Part shown: piece after piece, positions 45,691 through 57,400 of the stretch | How the letters are laid out: each line of letters starts with the position of its first letter | Position numbering within the stretch: position 1 is the stretch's first letter | Assembly: GCA_032717465.1 (NCBI GenBank) | Contig: CM064713.1 | Location: forward strand, 10,577,874 to 10,641,873 | Reading direction: 5' to 3' | DNA from: Coenobita brevimanus | Lineage: Eukaryota > Arthropoda > Malacostraca > Decapoda > Coenobitidae | DNA length: 64,000 bases | Program-made: the position numbers and the translations under genes | The notes under the pieces: generated by a model | The model's database searches: none | The model's input: only the letters and a program-made list of their open reading frames with translations | What the model was told of the DNA's origin: nothing

Positions 45691-48600
45691 ACCGCCGCAT
45701 TCACCCTATTACAGTGGAATTGTAGAGGTATTGGGAATAAGTTACAAAATATAGCAATCTTGCTTTCTATACACAGGCCAGACGTTGTTTGTTTACAGGA
45801 GACGCACCTGGAGGATCGTCCTGATCCTCCACAGTTCAAACACTACCACTCGTATAGAAGATATGAAGGTCACGGAGTTGCCATTTACACACACAAATCA
45901 CACCCACAAACGGAAGTGATTCTAAATTCTACTCTGGAAGCTGTCGCGTGCAGAGTAAAATTTAATAACACGTATCTGTCTATTTGCTCTCTGTACTGTC
46001 CTCCACATGGCCCCATTGATAGTGATGCTTTAAATTCACTAGTGGAACATCTGCCTGGAAATAAGTTAGTGTTGGGCGATTTTAACGCCCATCACTATCA
46101 ATGGGGTAGCTTGAGGATTGATGGTCGTGGGGAGCAAGTAGCCAACTTAATACTACAGTCCAACCTCTGTCTTCTGAACGATGGTAGAGCGACTCGTGTA
46201 GATGATCGTACTGATAACTTTTCGGCCATTGACTTATCTTTGGCCTCCCCTGGTATACATCAAGATCTCTCATGGGACCCTTACGACGACTCCTTGGGAA
46301 GTGATCATTTACCCATCTGTCTTTCTTATACACGCGACATCATTTCGGACCCTCCACCTCCAAAATTTAACTATAAGAAAGCAGATTGGGGATCCTTCTC
46401 AAGGATCGCCAATTTAGATATATCTGGGGAGACCATAGATGTTAAGGTCGAAAATATAACCCAATCCATATTACACGCAGCTGAGGCTGCTATTCCCAAG
46501 ACTTCTACAGTTCATGCGAAGCTTAGAGCACATTGGTGGACGCCGGATTGCCGACAAGCTTTAAGAAAACGCAATAGGAGATACAGGATTTTTGATAGTC
46601 AGCCCACTGAGAAAAATTTTATTGCATACAAACAGGCACGGGCTGAGGCAAAGAGAATAATAAGTAGGGCTAAACGTGACTCCTGGCGGTCCTTTGTGTC
46701 CACGGTGACTCGTACAACACCATTACGTAAAGTCTGGTCCACCATAAGAATATTAAATAATAAAGGCCCATATTTCCCCATTACCACCTTGCAAGTAAAT
46801 AATAACATCTATGACGAGCCCGTGGACGTTGCTAACATCCTCGCCAGGAGTTTTTCTCATGTAAGTAGCTCAGCCAATTATGACCTGCGATTCCAACATC
46901 ATAAACGCACGGCTGAGCTACAGATATTAGACTTTGCCACAGAAGACGTAAACTCCCCGTACAACCAAGAGTTTACGCTAGATGAACTGCTCCTTGCCCT
47001 TAAATCCTGTAAAGACACCAGCCCTGGACCAGACACCATCACGTACGGTATGATCCAGCATCTTAATCAGGACAACCTGATTAAGATGTTAGCATTGTAT
47101 AATGAGATTTGGGCGTCTCGAACGTTCCCAAACTCATGGCACTTTGCGCACGTCATACCGATACCCAAAGAGGCTGGTCGTCTTATGAATCCCACTTCAT
47201 TTCGTCCTATTGTGTTGACTTCTTGTCTATGTAAGGTCATGGAACGAATGGTTAACAATAGGCTTCTTTTTGTTTTAGAGTCGAAGAATTTGTTAAATGA
47301 TCAACAATGTGGCTTCCGTAAATACAGAAGTTCACTAGATCATTTAATGAATTTGGAGCATTGTATTGCAGAGGCATTTGCCAATAAAGAATTCATGATA
47401 GGGGTGTTCCTGGACATCCATAAAGCCTATGACATGACCTGGCGACACGATATATTAATGAAGCTCTATGCTTATGGTTTAAGAGGAAATTTGCCTGTTT
47501 TTATTTCAAATTTATTAAGGGACAGAACTTTCTCTGTCAAATTGCCCCGTAACGTAACATCGGATATATTTATCCAGGAAAACGGGGTGCCACAGGGAAG
47601 TGTGCTTAGTCCTACTTTATTTAGTATTATGATCAATGATATTCTGTCATCAGCTCCCATCCCGAGGAATCTTAAATACTCACTCTATGCTGACGATTGT
47701 GCAATATGGCACTCTTCCCGTAATGCACAATTTTCGGCTGGGCGGATTCAAGCAGCCCTTGACTCTGTCCACCAATGGGCCTTGCAGTGGGGATTTAAGT
47801 TTTCCGTACGTAAGTGTGCCGCTATAGTTTTCACTAATCGTAACGTACCTAATTTGTGCTTAACTTTGGATAATCAGGCGGTACCTTTTCAAAATTCTGT
47901 AAAATTTTTAGGAATACATTTTGATCGTAGAATGAATTTTAAACTTCACGTTAATACTTTGCTTGCTCGTTGTGATAAACCGTTAAATGTCCTCAAGTAC
48001 CTAGCGGGTACTACCTGGGGTGCCGACAGAAAATCTTTATTAATGGTGTATAAGTCCCTTATTCGATCAAAGCTAGACTATGGCGCACAGGTGTATGGCT
48101 CGGCATCTGATGCCACGCTGAAAGGATTGGATGTGTTACAGAATAAATGCTTGCGAATGTGTCTTGGAGCTGTACGGTGTACCCGTGTGGCTCGTATTGA
48201 AGTGGAGGCGAATGTGCCTCCCCTCCGTATTCGCCGTGACCACCTGGCCTTGTCCTACGGCATAAGGACATAAAGAAAAAGTAATATCGGCAATGTGGCC
48301 TGTACCCCCCTGCGTCAATACCACCGCCTTCTGCGGGGGGTGCGTCGGCCACTTGCCGCTCGCCTCCACTTACTGACTCAGGAGCTTGATGTGGACCCCA
48401 GTGACTATGACAAGTTGGTGCTTAAAAATATAGCGCCCTGGGAGCCACCCAGCTTTACAGTGGATGTATCATGGCTCCCAGCACCAAAGGCCAAGGCGCC
48501 GGAGGCGGAGGTCCACCACTTGTTTCGTAACATCATTGTTCGTCACTTGGGGTCCCATCAATTGTACACCGACGGCTCCAAGTCGAGTGAATGTGTGGGT

Positions 48601-49377
48601 GCAAGTGTGTGGTCGACTGAATGTGCCCTCAGGTATCGCTTGCCGACTCATACATCTGTGTTTACTTCAGAACGATTTGCTATTGACAAAGCCATAGACT
48701 ATGCTCTCAATTCTAGGCATGACTCATTTGTCATATTTTCAGATTCAAAATCAGCCCTTCAGGCAATTGCATCTTGTACTACGGACTCTCACGAGATCCA
48801 GGGCCGCATCGTTAATAAGTTGCATTCATGCAACAAGTCATTCACGCTGATCTGGGTGCCTGGTCATTGTCGTATCTACGGCAATGAGCTGGCTGACTTA
48901 CTTGCAAAGTCGGCTGTGGAGCTCGAGGAGACTTGGGACGTTCCTCGTGATCTACGGTCGAGTCTATCTCTCGGAAAGAAATCAATAAATCTTCTGTGGC
49001 AAGGTCAGTGGACCAGACTAAATATTCCAACTTGTAAGCCGTACCTGGGCGACTGGGACACTACTAACCGTCCCAGTCGCCTAGAAGAAAAAGTGTTGGC
49101 ACGGTTACGGCTTAATGCCACCATTGTAACCCACATAAAACCATATATGGAAAGACGCTTCCCACCGCACTGTGACATCTGTAATGCGGTGTTATCTATT
49201 AGTCATATCATTCTGCGCTGTCGGCGATTTATTCGTGAACGTGCTTCACTTATAAATTACTGCGGCGCAGTAGACGTCCCCTTCACCCTTTCCACCATCC
49301 TGGGTGATGGGGACATTGTTATGACTGATAAATTGATGGCTTTCTTGAGAGAGACCGGACTGATCAGAGTGATGTGA
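45691..49377 (+). pseudogene. I-2 ORF2: endonuclease, reverse transcriptase, RNase H, CCHC; one nonsense codon
   Basis: Same frame as ORF1, separated only by its TAA. Endonuclease: WNCRGIGNK, catalytic Glu in LQETHL, GDFNAHHYQW, GSDHLPICL. RT: SFRPIVLTSCLCKVMERMV, QQCGFRKYRSSLDHL, FLDIHKAYDMTW, GVPQGSVLSPTLF and the YADD box at 47686-47697. RNase H: YTDGSKS (Asp at 48571), SERFAIDKAIDYAL (Glu), FSDSKSAL (Asp) and GNELADLLAKSA. C-terminal CX2CX7HX4C: CDICNAVLSISHIILRC. The only lesion found is TAA at 48271-48273, where I-4 has TTA. No ATG precedes the essential WNCRG and LQET motifs. Confidence 0.9.
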
Positions 49378-49525
49378 CTTTTTTACTGCGTGGTTATGGT
49401 TTTTATGAACAGTAAATATGTATATATTGTAATATTAATTAGGGTTGACAGTTGACATATTTTAAATAGTTCCTCCTCCCACCGATCTATTTCTAATATA
49501 GATGTCCCCTACATTAAGCCAAGTT

Positions 49526-49616
49526 CCTCGCCTGACAGTCACCAGCTGATGAGTGCAAGTGTGCAATATAGGAAGGTATTGGGCACTTGCAGTCGATGGT
49601 GGTCCGCTGGGCGAGG
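49526..49616 (+). ncRNA. I-2 3' UTR structured unit 1
   Basis: Outer stem CCTCGCC/GGCGAGG. Inner stem TGCAAGTG/CACTTGCA (8 bp) then CAATA/TATTG (5 bp), with loop TAGGAAGG. Single-stranded TGATGAG and GTCGATGG flank the inner stem. Equivalent units lie at 51562-51652, 58263-58353 and (minus) 62016-62106. Confidence 0.75.
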
Positions 49617-49763
49617 TTCTTCACTTTTTGTACAAATTATGTAAATACATTATATTATCTTGCTTAAGTTGTTCTAATTAGGGACGACAGCTGACGTATA
49701 TGGAAATGTTCCTGACTCGTCTGGTTCCCTTTCATATATTGATGTCCCCTATATTAGGTTGTG

Positions 49764-49854
49764 CCTTGACTGACAGTCAGCAGGTGATGAGTGCAGGTAT
49801 GTAATGTAGAAAGGCATTACATATCTGCAGTCGATGGTGTTCTGTTAGTCGAGG
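49764..49854 (+). ncRNA. I-2 3' UTR structured unit 2
   Basis: Same architecture as unit 1 with different stem sequences: outer CCTTGACT/AGTCGAGG (one G-U here; CCTCGACT in other copies), inner TGCAGGTATGTAATG/CATTACATATCTGCA (one G-U), loop TAGAAAGG. Flanking TGATGAG and GTCGATGG are conserved. Equivalents: 51800-51890, 58501-58591 and (minus) 61778-61868. Confidence 0.78.
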
Positions 49855-50095
49855 TATTTTTACCATTAGTGTAGGTCTAGCTATTTGTCTCTGTAGGATT
49901 TAGTATAGGTTAGGGATTTGTCTGTTAGGTGATTAGTTTTAGGGTCTTTAGATTAGTTTGTCTTTATATTATAAGGTATAAAAAATATAAAACCAAGAAA
50001 AGATTAAAAAATAAAAATACAAAAAAAATAAATATAAGATTAAAATTATTATATATATATGTACGTTTGCATGAAAATGTGTCTGTATGTATGTA

Positions 50096-50142
<47 letters not shown>

Positions 50143-50190
50143 ATATATATATATTTGTATATATATGTATATATATTTAAATTTATATAC

Positions 50191-50226
<36 letters not shown>

Positions 50227-50322
50227 ATATTTATATATATACATGGCCTTAATAACCATTGGCTTCGACCCCAATGGTTGATAGGCCGGAAAAAAAAAAA
50301 AAAAAAAAAAGTCGTTAGCTTA

Positions 50323-51413
50323 TCGGCAATGTGGCCTGTACCCCCCTGCGTCAATACCACCACCTTCTACGGGGGGTGCGTTGGCCACTTGCCGCTTGCC
50401 TCCACTTACTGACTCAGGAGCTTGATGTGGACCCCAGTGACTGTGACAAGTTGGTGCTTAAAAATATAGCGCCTTGGGAGCCACCCGGCTTTACAGTCGA
50501 TGTTACATGGCTCCCAGCACCAAAGGCCAAGGCGCCGGAGGCGGAGGTCCACCACTTGTTTCGTAACATCATTGTTCGTCACTTGGGGTCCCATCAATTG
50601 TACACCGATGGCTCCAAGTCGAGTGAATGTGTGGGTGCAAGTGTGTGGTCGACTGAATGTGCCCTCAGGTATCGGTTGCCGACTCATACATCTGTGTTTA
50701 CTTTAGAACTTTTTGCTATTGACAAAGCCATAGACTATGCTCTCAATTCTAGACATGACTTATTTGTCATATTTTCAGATTCAAAATCAGCCCTTCAGGC
50801 AATTGCATCTTGCGCTACGGACTCTTACGAGATCCAGGGCCGCATCGTTAATAAGTTGCATTCATGCAACAAGTCATTCACGCTGATCTGGGTGCCTGGT
50901 CATTGTCGTATCTACGGCAATGAGCAGGCTGACTTACTTGCAAAGTCGGCTGTAGAGCTCGGGGAGACTTGGGACGTTCCTCGTGATCTACGGTCGAGTC
51001 TATCTCTCGGAAAGAAATCAATAAATCTTCTGTGGCAAGGTCAGTGGACCAGACTAAATATTCCAACTTGTAAGCCGTACCTGGGCGACTGGGACACTGC
51101 CAACCGTCCCAGTCGCCTAGAAGAAAAAGTGTTGGCACGGTTACGGCTAAATGCCCACATTGTAACCCACATAAAACCATATATGGAAAGACGCTTCCCA
51201 CCGCACTGTGACATCTGTAATGCGGTGTTATCTATTAGTCATATCATCCTGCGCTGTCGGCGATTTATTCTTGAACGCGCTTCACTTATAAATTACTGCG
51301 GCGCAGTAGACGTCCCCTTCACCCTTTCCACCATCCTGGGGGATGGGGACATTGTTATGACTGATAAATTGATGGCTTTCTTGAGAGAGACCGGACTGAT
51401 CAGAGTGATGTGA
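50323..51413 (+). pseudogene. I-3 ORF2 C-terminal fragment: RNase H and CCHC
   Basis: Open frame from IGNVACTPLRQYH to the normal TGA end. RNase H residues are present: YTDGSKS, LELFAIDKAIDYAL, FSDSKSAL and GNEQADLLAKSA. C-terminal CDICNAVLSISHIILRC is kept. No start codon or RT because of 5' truncation, so it is not expected to be translated as such. Confidence 0.88.
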
Positions 51414-52214
51414 CTTTTTTACTGCGTGGTTATGGTTTTTATCAACGGTAAATATGTATATATTGTAATATTAATTAGGGTTGACAGTTGACATATTTTA
51501 AATAGTTCCTCCTCCGACCGATATATTTCTAATATAGATGTCCCCTACATTAAGCCAAGTTCCTCACCTGACAGTCACCAGATGATGAGTGCAAGTGTGG
51601 AATATAGGAAGGTATTGGGCACTTGCAGTCGATGGTGGTCTGCTGGGCGAGGTTCTTCACTTTTTATACAAATTATGTAAATACATTATATTATCTTGCT
51701 TAAGTTATTCTAATTAGGGACGACAGCTGACGTATATGGAAATGTTCCTGACTCGTCTGGTTCCCTTTCATATATTGATGTCCCCTATATTAGGTTGTGC
51801 CTCGACTGACAGTCAGCAGGTGATGAGTGCAGGTATGTAATGCAGAAAGGCATTACATATCTGCAGTCGATGATGTTCTGTTAGTCGAGGTATTTTTACC
51901 ATTAGTGTAGGTCTAGCTATTTGTCTCTGTAGGATTTAGTATAGGTTAGCGATTTGTCTGTTAGGTGATTAGTTTTAGGGTCTTTAGATTAGTTTTCCTT
52001 TATAATATAAGGTATAAAAAATAAAAAACCAAGAAAAAATTAAAAAAATAAAAATACAAAAAAATAAAAAATAAATAAGATTAAAATTATTATATATATA
52101 TGTACGTTTGCATGAAAGTGTGTCTGTATGTATGCATGGAAGTGTGTGTGTGTGTGTGTGTGTGTATGTACGTATATGTATATGTTTGTATATATATGTA
52201 TATATGTTTAAATG

Positions 52215-52309
<95 letters not shown>

Positions 52310-52355
52310 GGCCGTAATGACCAGTGGCTTCGGCCCCAATGGTTGATAGGCCGGG
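51414..52355 (+). other. I-3 3' UTR
   Basis: Same layout as I-2: structured units at 51562-51652 (one outer-stem mismatch) and 51800-51890, (GT)n at about 52142-52165, long TA-rich tract at about 52217-52306, and a terminal hairpin GGCC...CCGGG before poly(A). Confidence 0.8.
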
Positions 52356-52765
52356 AAAAAAAAAAAAAAAAAAAGTCGTTAGCTGGGACTTTGATGCATG
52401 GTCGTGAAGATGGTAGACGTGTTTTTCGCTGCGCTCTTCTCTAGGTTTCAGGGCTGCCTTACCGGCATTAGCTTCTTTTTTTTCACCCTTTTGGTGATGC
52501 TTAAGTTTAGCTAGTACTCAGTTACCTCCCCCCCTGTTAGTCTTGAACAGTAGGTGTCTTTTCTCATAAACTGAGTTTACCTTTGCTTATCGCCCACGGA
52601 GGGTTCCCCCCACTGATCGCTCTGGGGCGTGAAGAAACACGGTCGGGCCTCCCTGGAGTGGTTTGAGAGGGCAACCTCAGACTTAGGTGTGTGGTCCCCG
52701 GCTGTTTGTCCCTTGCTTGTTTTCTCTCCTTCTTCCCACTTCCCCCGCTAGGGGGGAGTGGTACT

Positions 52766-54428
52766 ATGGAGGACGCCCCTACTGCCTCTCCCCCCCTCAG
52801 GAGAGGAGGTGGTCCTGACCGACCCCTGACCGATCAACGGACTGACAGCCCCCAGAGAGAACGGCCCCGGACTCGATTGCCTCTAGACATAAATGTTAAA
52901 AATGCTGAATTTGTAATCATCCATGCTCTAGGTTCCACTCCCTTGAGCAGTCTCAATCCCTTCATGATTAAGAAGGTTATTGATGGCTGTGCTGGGGAGG
53001 TGGAACAAGTGAAAAAACTTGTGAATGGAGACCTCCTTGTTAAGACCTGTAATTCCTCCCAAGTTAAGGACTTGTTAAAGCTGCGCAAATTCCACTGCTA
53101 TGATGTCGGGGCCAAGATCCCAACATCCATGAATTCCTGCAAGGGGGTTATCACTTGCAGGAATCTCATGGTGATGAGTGAGGAAGACATCATAGAGGAA
53201 CTTGCTCAGCAAGATGTCATCGATGCCCGGTTTATAACTAGATTTTCCGAAGGCATAAAGACGAAGACGGCCACCATTGTTTTGACTTTCGGCAAAGTTT
53301 CACTCCCGGCACATATCAAAGTTGGCTATGAAATTGTTAATGTCAGACCTTATATCCCCAACCCACTCCGTTGCATGAAGTGTCAATTATATGGGCACAT
53401 TGCTAAGAATTGTCGGGCTTCACAGTCAGTGTGTGGCAAATGTGCAACACAGGGTCACGATGCTGAGCAATGCACATCAGAGACTATCTGTTGCTTCCAC
53501 TGTAAGGGTGCTCACTCCACTTCCTCTAGGGATTGTCCCAAGTGGAAGGAGGAGAAAGAGGTCAGCACGGTGAAGGCAACTGAGGGTGTCTCCTACTATG
53601 AAGCAAGGAAAAAGGTGAAGCAGTTGCATGCAACTCCTACGCCGAATAGATCCTATGCTTCGGCAGTGATGTCCCGTCCCGTGATGTGCTCTGCTGGGAC
53701 ACAGACTGACCCTGACCCGGTTCCTCTTGTCACACATTCTACCTCTCCATCTCAGCCTCCTGTCCAATCCACTTCTCAACCTGATACCCATGTTACAACT
53801 TCCTACTCTCAGGCTGCTGCTGCTTCTCAGTCAGTCAAGCCGGTGGCTCAATCGGTAGAGAGGTGGCCTGCAGTCCCATCGGACCTAGGTTCTAATCCCG
53901 GCTGGGGCAGGGAACAGTTTAAGGATTTGAATTTCATTAAATCAGGCTTTACTGATCTACCAGAAGACCCGCCGACATGTCGTAAAAATACCCCCGCTAA
54001 TATCAATACACCAGTCCTGCATGAGACAGCCCTAGCATGTATTCAATATGGACAGTGGGTGTTAGCGCCGAAGTGGTGACATGTAGAGGTGTTGGCATGT
54101 AGGAGGACTGCTGGGCCTTGATAGCAGGCTGTGAAGCCTATGCCCAGAGTCGGACACATAAAAAAAAAAAAAAAAAATGGAGCCTGACAACTCTTGTAAG
54201 AGTAATATGACCACCCTTACCAAGTCACGTCCTCATGTTCTTCCTGCTCCTGGCCCAGCGAGGGAGAGGAAGGGTAGCTCTTCTGCGGTGGAATCTGGGA
54301 ACCTCGTAATTGATGAAAATATGGAGGTTTCCGTAAGCAAGCACCGGGATAGGTCCACCGGTAATCGCTCGCCTTCTGCCGGGCGGCAAAAAAAGCCTAA
54401 ACACACTGGCCCCCAACGTAAATCTTAA
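52766..54428 (+). pseudogene. I-4 ORF1, interrupted by a SINE
   Basis: ATG 52766 (MEDAPTAS) is the family start. GSTPLSSLNPFMIKKVIDG and zinc knuckles CMKCQLYGHIAKNC, CGKCATQGHDAEQC and CFHCKGAHSTSSRDC are intact. The frame enters the SINE at about 53840 and stops at 54079. ORF1 resumes at 54178 (PDNSCKSN...) and ends in GPQRKS then TAA at 54426-54428. Confidence 0.88.
53841..54177 (+). mobile_element. tRNA-derived SINE 3 inside I-4 ORF1
   Basis: tRNA-like head with A-box-like TGGCTCAATCGG (53844) and B box GGTTCTAATCC (53888-53898). A 230-bp body and poly(A) at about 54160-54176 follow. Short AGCC repeats at both borders may be the target duplication. Same strand as I-4, so it adds a premature stop to ORF1. 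Confidence 0.8.
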
Positions 54429-57400
54429 ACCGTCGCTTTCACTGTATTACAGTGGAATTGTAGAGGTATTGGGATTAAGTTACAAGATATAGCAATCTTG
54501 CTGTCAATACACAGGCCAGACGTTGTTTGTTTACAGGAGACGCGCCTGGAGGATCATCCTGATCCTCCACAGTTCAGACACTACCACTCGTATAGAAGAT
54601 ATGAAGGTCACGGAGTTGCCATTTACACACACAAATCACACCCACAAACGGAAGTGATTCTAAATTCTACTCTGGAAGCGGTCGCGTGCAGAGTAAAATT
54701 TATAACACGTATCTGTCTATTTGCTCTCTGTACTGTCCTCCACATGGCCCCATTGATAGTGATGCTTTAAATTCACTAGTGGAACATCTCCATGGGAATA
54801 AGTTAGTGTTGGGCGATTTTAACGCCCATCACTATCAATGGGGTAGCTTGAGGATTGATGGTCGTGGGGAGCAAGTAGCCGACCTAATACTACAGTCCAA
54901 CCTCTGTCTTCTGAACGATGGTAGAGCGACTCGTGTAGATGATCGTACTGGTAACTTTTCGGCCATTGACTTATCTTTGGCCTCCCCTGGTATACATCAA
55001 GATCTCTCATGGGACCCTTACGACGACTCCTTGGGAAGTGATCATTTACCCATCTGTCTTTCTTATACACGCGACATCATTTCGGACCCTCCACCTCCAA
55101 AATTTAACTATAAGAAAGCAGATTGGGGATCCTTCTCAAGGATCGCCAATTTAGATATATCTGGGGAGACCATAGATGTTAAGGTCGAAAATATAACCCA
55201 ATCCATATTATAAGCAGCTGAGGCTGCTATTCCCAAGACTTCTACAGTTCATGCGAAGCATAGAGCACATTGGTGGACGCCGGATTGCCGACAAGCATTA
55301 AGAAAACTCAAAAGGAGATACAGGATTTTTGATAGTCAGCCCACTGAGAAAAATTGTATTGCATACAAACAGGCACGGGCTGAGGCAAGGAGAATAATAA
55401 GAAGGGCCAAACGTGACTCCAGGCGGTCCTTTGTGTCCACGGTGACTCATACAACACCATTACATAAAGTCTGGTCCACTATAAGATTATTAAATAATAA
55501 ACGCCCATACTTCCCTGTCACAACCTTGCAGGTGAATAACACCACCTATGACGAGCCCGTGGACGTTGCTAACATCCTCGCCAGGAGTTTTTCTCATGTA
55601 AGTAGCTCAGCCAATTATGACCCGCGTTTCCAACATCATAAATGCACGGCTGAGCTACAGATATTAGACTTTGCCACAGAAGACGTAAACTCCCCGTACA
55701 ACCAAGAGTTTACGCTAGATGAACTGCTCCTTGCCCTTAAATCCTGTAAAGACACCAGCCCTGGACCAGACACCATCACGTACAGTATGATCCAGCATCT
55801 TAATCAGGACAACCTGATTAAGATGTTAGCATTGTACAATGAGATTTGGGTGTCTCGAACGTTCGCAGACTCATGGCACTTTGCGCACGTCATACCGATA
55901 CCCAAAGAGGCTGGTCGTCTTATGAATCCCACTTCATTTCGTCCTATTGTGTTGACTTCTTGTCTATGTAAGGTCATGGAACGTATGGTTAACAATAGGC
56001 TTCTTTTTGTTTTAGAGTCGAAGAATTTGTTAAATGATCAACAATGTGGCTTCCGTAAATACAGAAGTTCACTAGATCATTTAATGAATTTGGAGCATTG
56101 TATTGCAGAGGCATTTGCCAATAAAGAATTCATGATAGGGGTATTCTTGGACATCCATAAAGCCTATGACATGACCTGGAGACACGGTATACTAATGAAG
56201 CTCTATGCTTATGGTTTAAGAGGAAATTTACCTGTTTTTATTTCAAATTTCTTAACGGACAGAACATTCTCTGTCAAATTACCCCGTAACATAACATCGG
56301 ATATATTTATCCAGGAAAACGGGGTGCCACAGGGAAGTGTGCTTAGTCCTACTTTATTTAGTATTATGATCAATGATATTCTGTCATCAGCTCCCCTCCT
56401 GAAGAATCTTAAATACTTGTTCTACGCTGACGATTGTGCAATATGGCACTCTTCCCATAATGCACAATTTTCGGCTGGGCGGATTCAAGCAGCCCTTGAC
56501 TCCGTCCACCAATGGGCCTTGCAGTGGGGATTTAAGTTTTCTGTACGTAAGTGTGCCGCTATAGTTTTCACTAATCGTAACGTACCTAATTTGTGCTTAA
56601 CTTTGGATAATCAGGCGGTACCTTTTCAAAATTCTGTAAAATTTTTAGGAATACATTTTGATCGTAGAATGAATTTTAAACTTCACGTTAATACTTTGCT
56701 TGCTCGTTGTGATAAACCGTTAAATGTCCTCAAGTACCTAGCGGGTACTACCTGGGGTGCCGCCAGAAAATCTTTATTAATGGTGTATAAGTCCCTTATT
56801 CGATCGAAGCTAGACTATGGCGCACAGGTGTATGGCTCGGCATCCGATGCCACTCTGAAAGGATTGGATGTGTTACAGAATAAATGTTTGCGAATGTGTC
56901 TTGGAGCCGTCCGGTGTACCTGTGTGACTCGTATGGAAGTGGAGGCAAATGTGCCTCCCCTCCGTATTCGCCGTGACCACCTGGCCTTGTCCTATGGCAT
57001 AAGGACGTTAAGGAAAAGTAATATCGGCAATGTGGCCTGTACCCCCCTACGTCAATACCACCACCTTCTGCGGAGGGTGCGGAGGGCACTTGCCGCTCGC
57101 CTCCACTTACTGACTCAGGAGCTTGATGTGGACCCCAGTGACTGTGACAAGTTGGTGCTTAAAAATATAGCGCCTTGGGAGCCACCTGGCTTTACAGTCG
57201 ATGTTACATGGCTCCCAGCACCAAAGGCCAAGGCGCCGGAGGCGGAGGTCCACCACTTGTTTCGTAACATCATTGTTCGTCACTTAGGGTCCCATCAATT
57301 GTACACCGACGGCTCCAAGTCGAGTGAATGTGTGGGTGCAAGTGTGTGGTCGACTGAATGTGCCCTCAGGTATCGGTTGCCGACTCATACATCTGTGTTT

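Larger units (their letters stand above)
49378..50289 (+). other. I-2 3' UTR with two structured hairpins and microsatellites
   Basis: Holds two paralogous units (49526-49616 and 49764-49854), an A-rich stretch, (GT)n at about 50100-50138, TA-rich DNA at about 50141-50240, and a terminal hairpin-forming segment before poly(A). The same order recurs in I-3, I-4 and I-7. Confidence 0.8.
43969..50310 (+). mobile_element. I-2: nearly intact I-clade-like non-LTR retrotransposon
   Basis: 6.3 kb: 5' UTR 43969-44352, ORF1, ORF2, 3' UTR 49378-50289 and poly(A) 50290-50310. Presence of RNase H after RT, APE endonuclease and a gag-like ORF1 with zinc knuckles fits the I group; clade is inferred. Flanked by GTCGTTAGC on the left and GTCGTTAGCT on the right, a likely target duplication. 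It is followed head to tail by I-3. Confidence 0.9.
50321..52374 (+). mobile_element. I-3: 5'-truncated I element
   Basis: Starts inside ORF2 (ATCGGCAATGTGGCC) and continues through the 3' UTR to poly(A) 52356-52374. Flanked on both sides by GTCGTTAGCT (50311-50320 and 52375-52384), a 10-bp duplication. Lies head to tail between I-2 and I-4. Confidence 0.92.

Noticed and set aside
49540..49605. Hammerhead ribozyme in the I-element 3' UTR (CTGATGAG followed by a stem)
   Set aside because: CUGAUGAG is present, but the GAAA after stem II is missing (GTCGATGG instead) in all copies. Treated as a different conserved structure.
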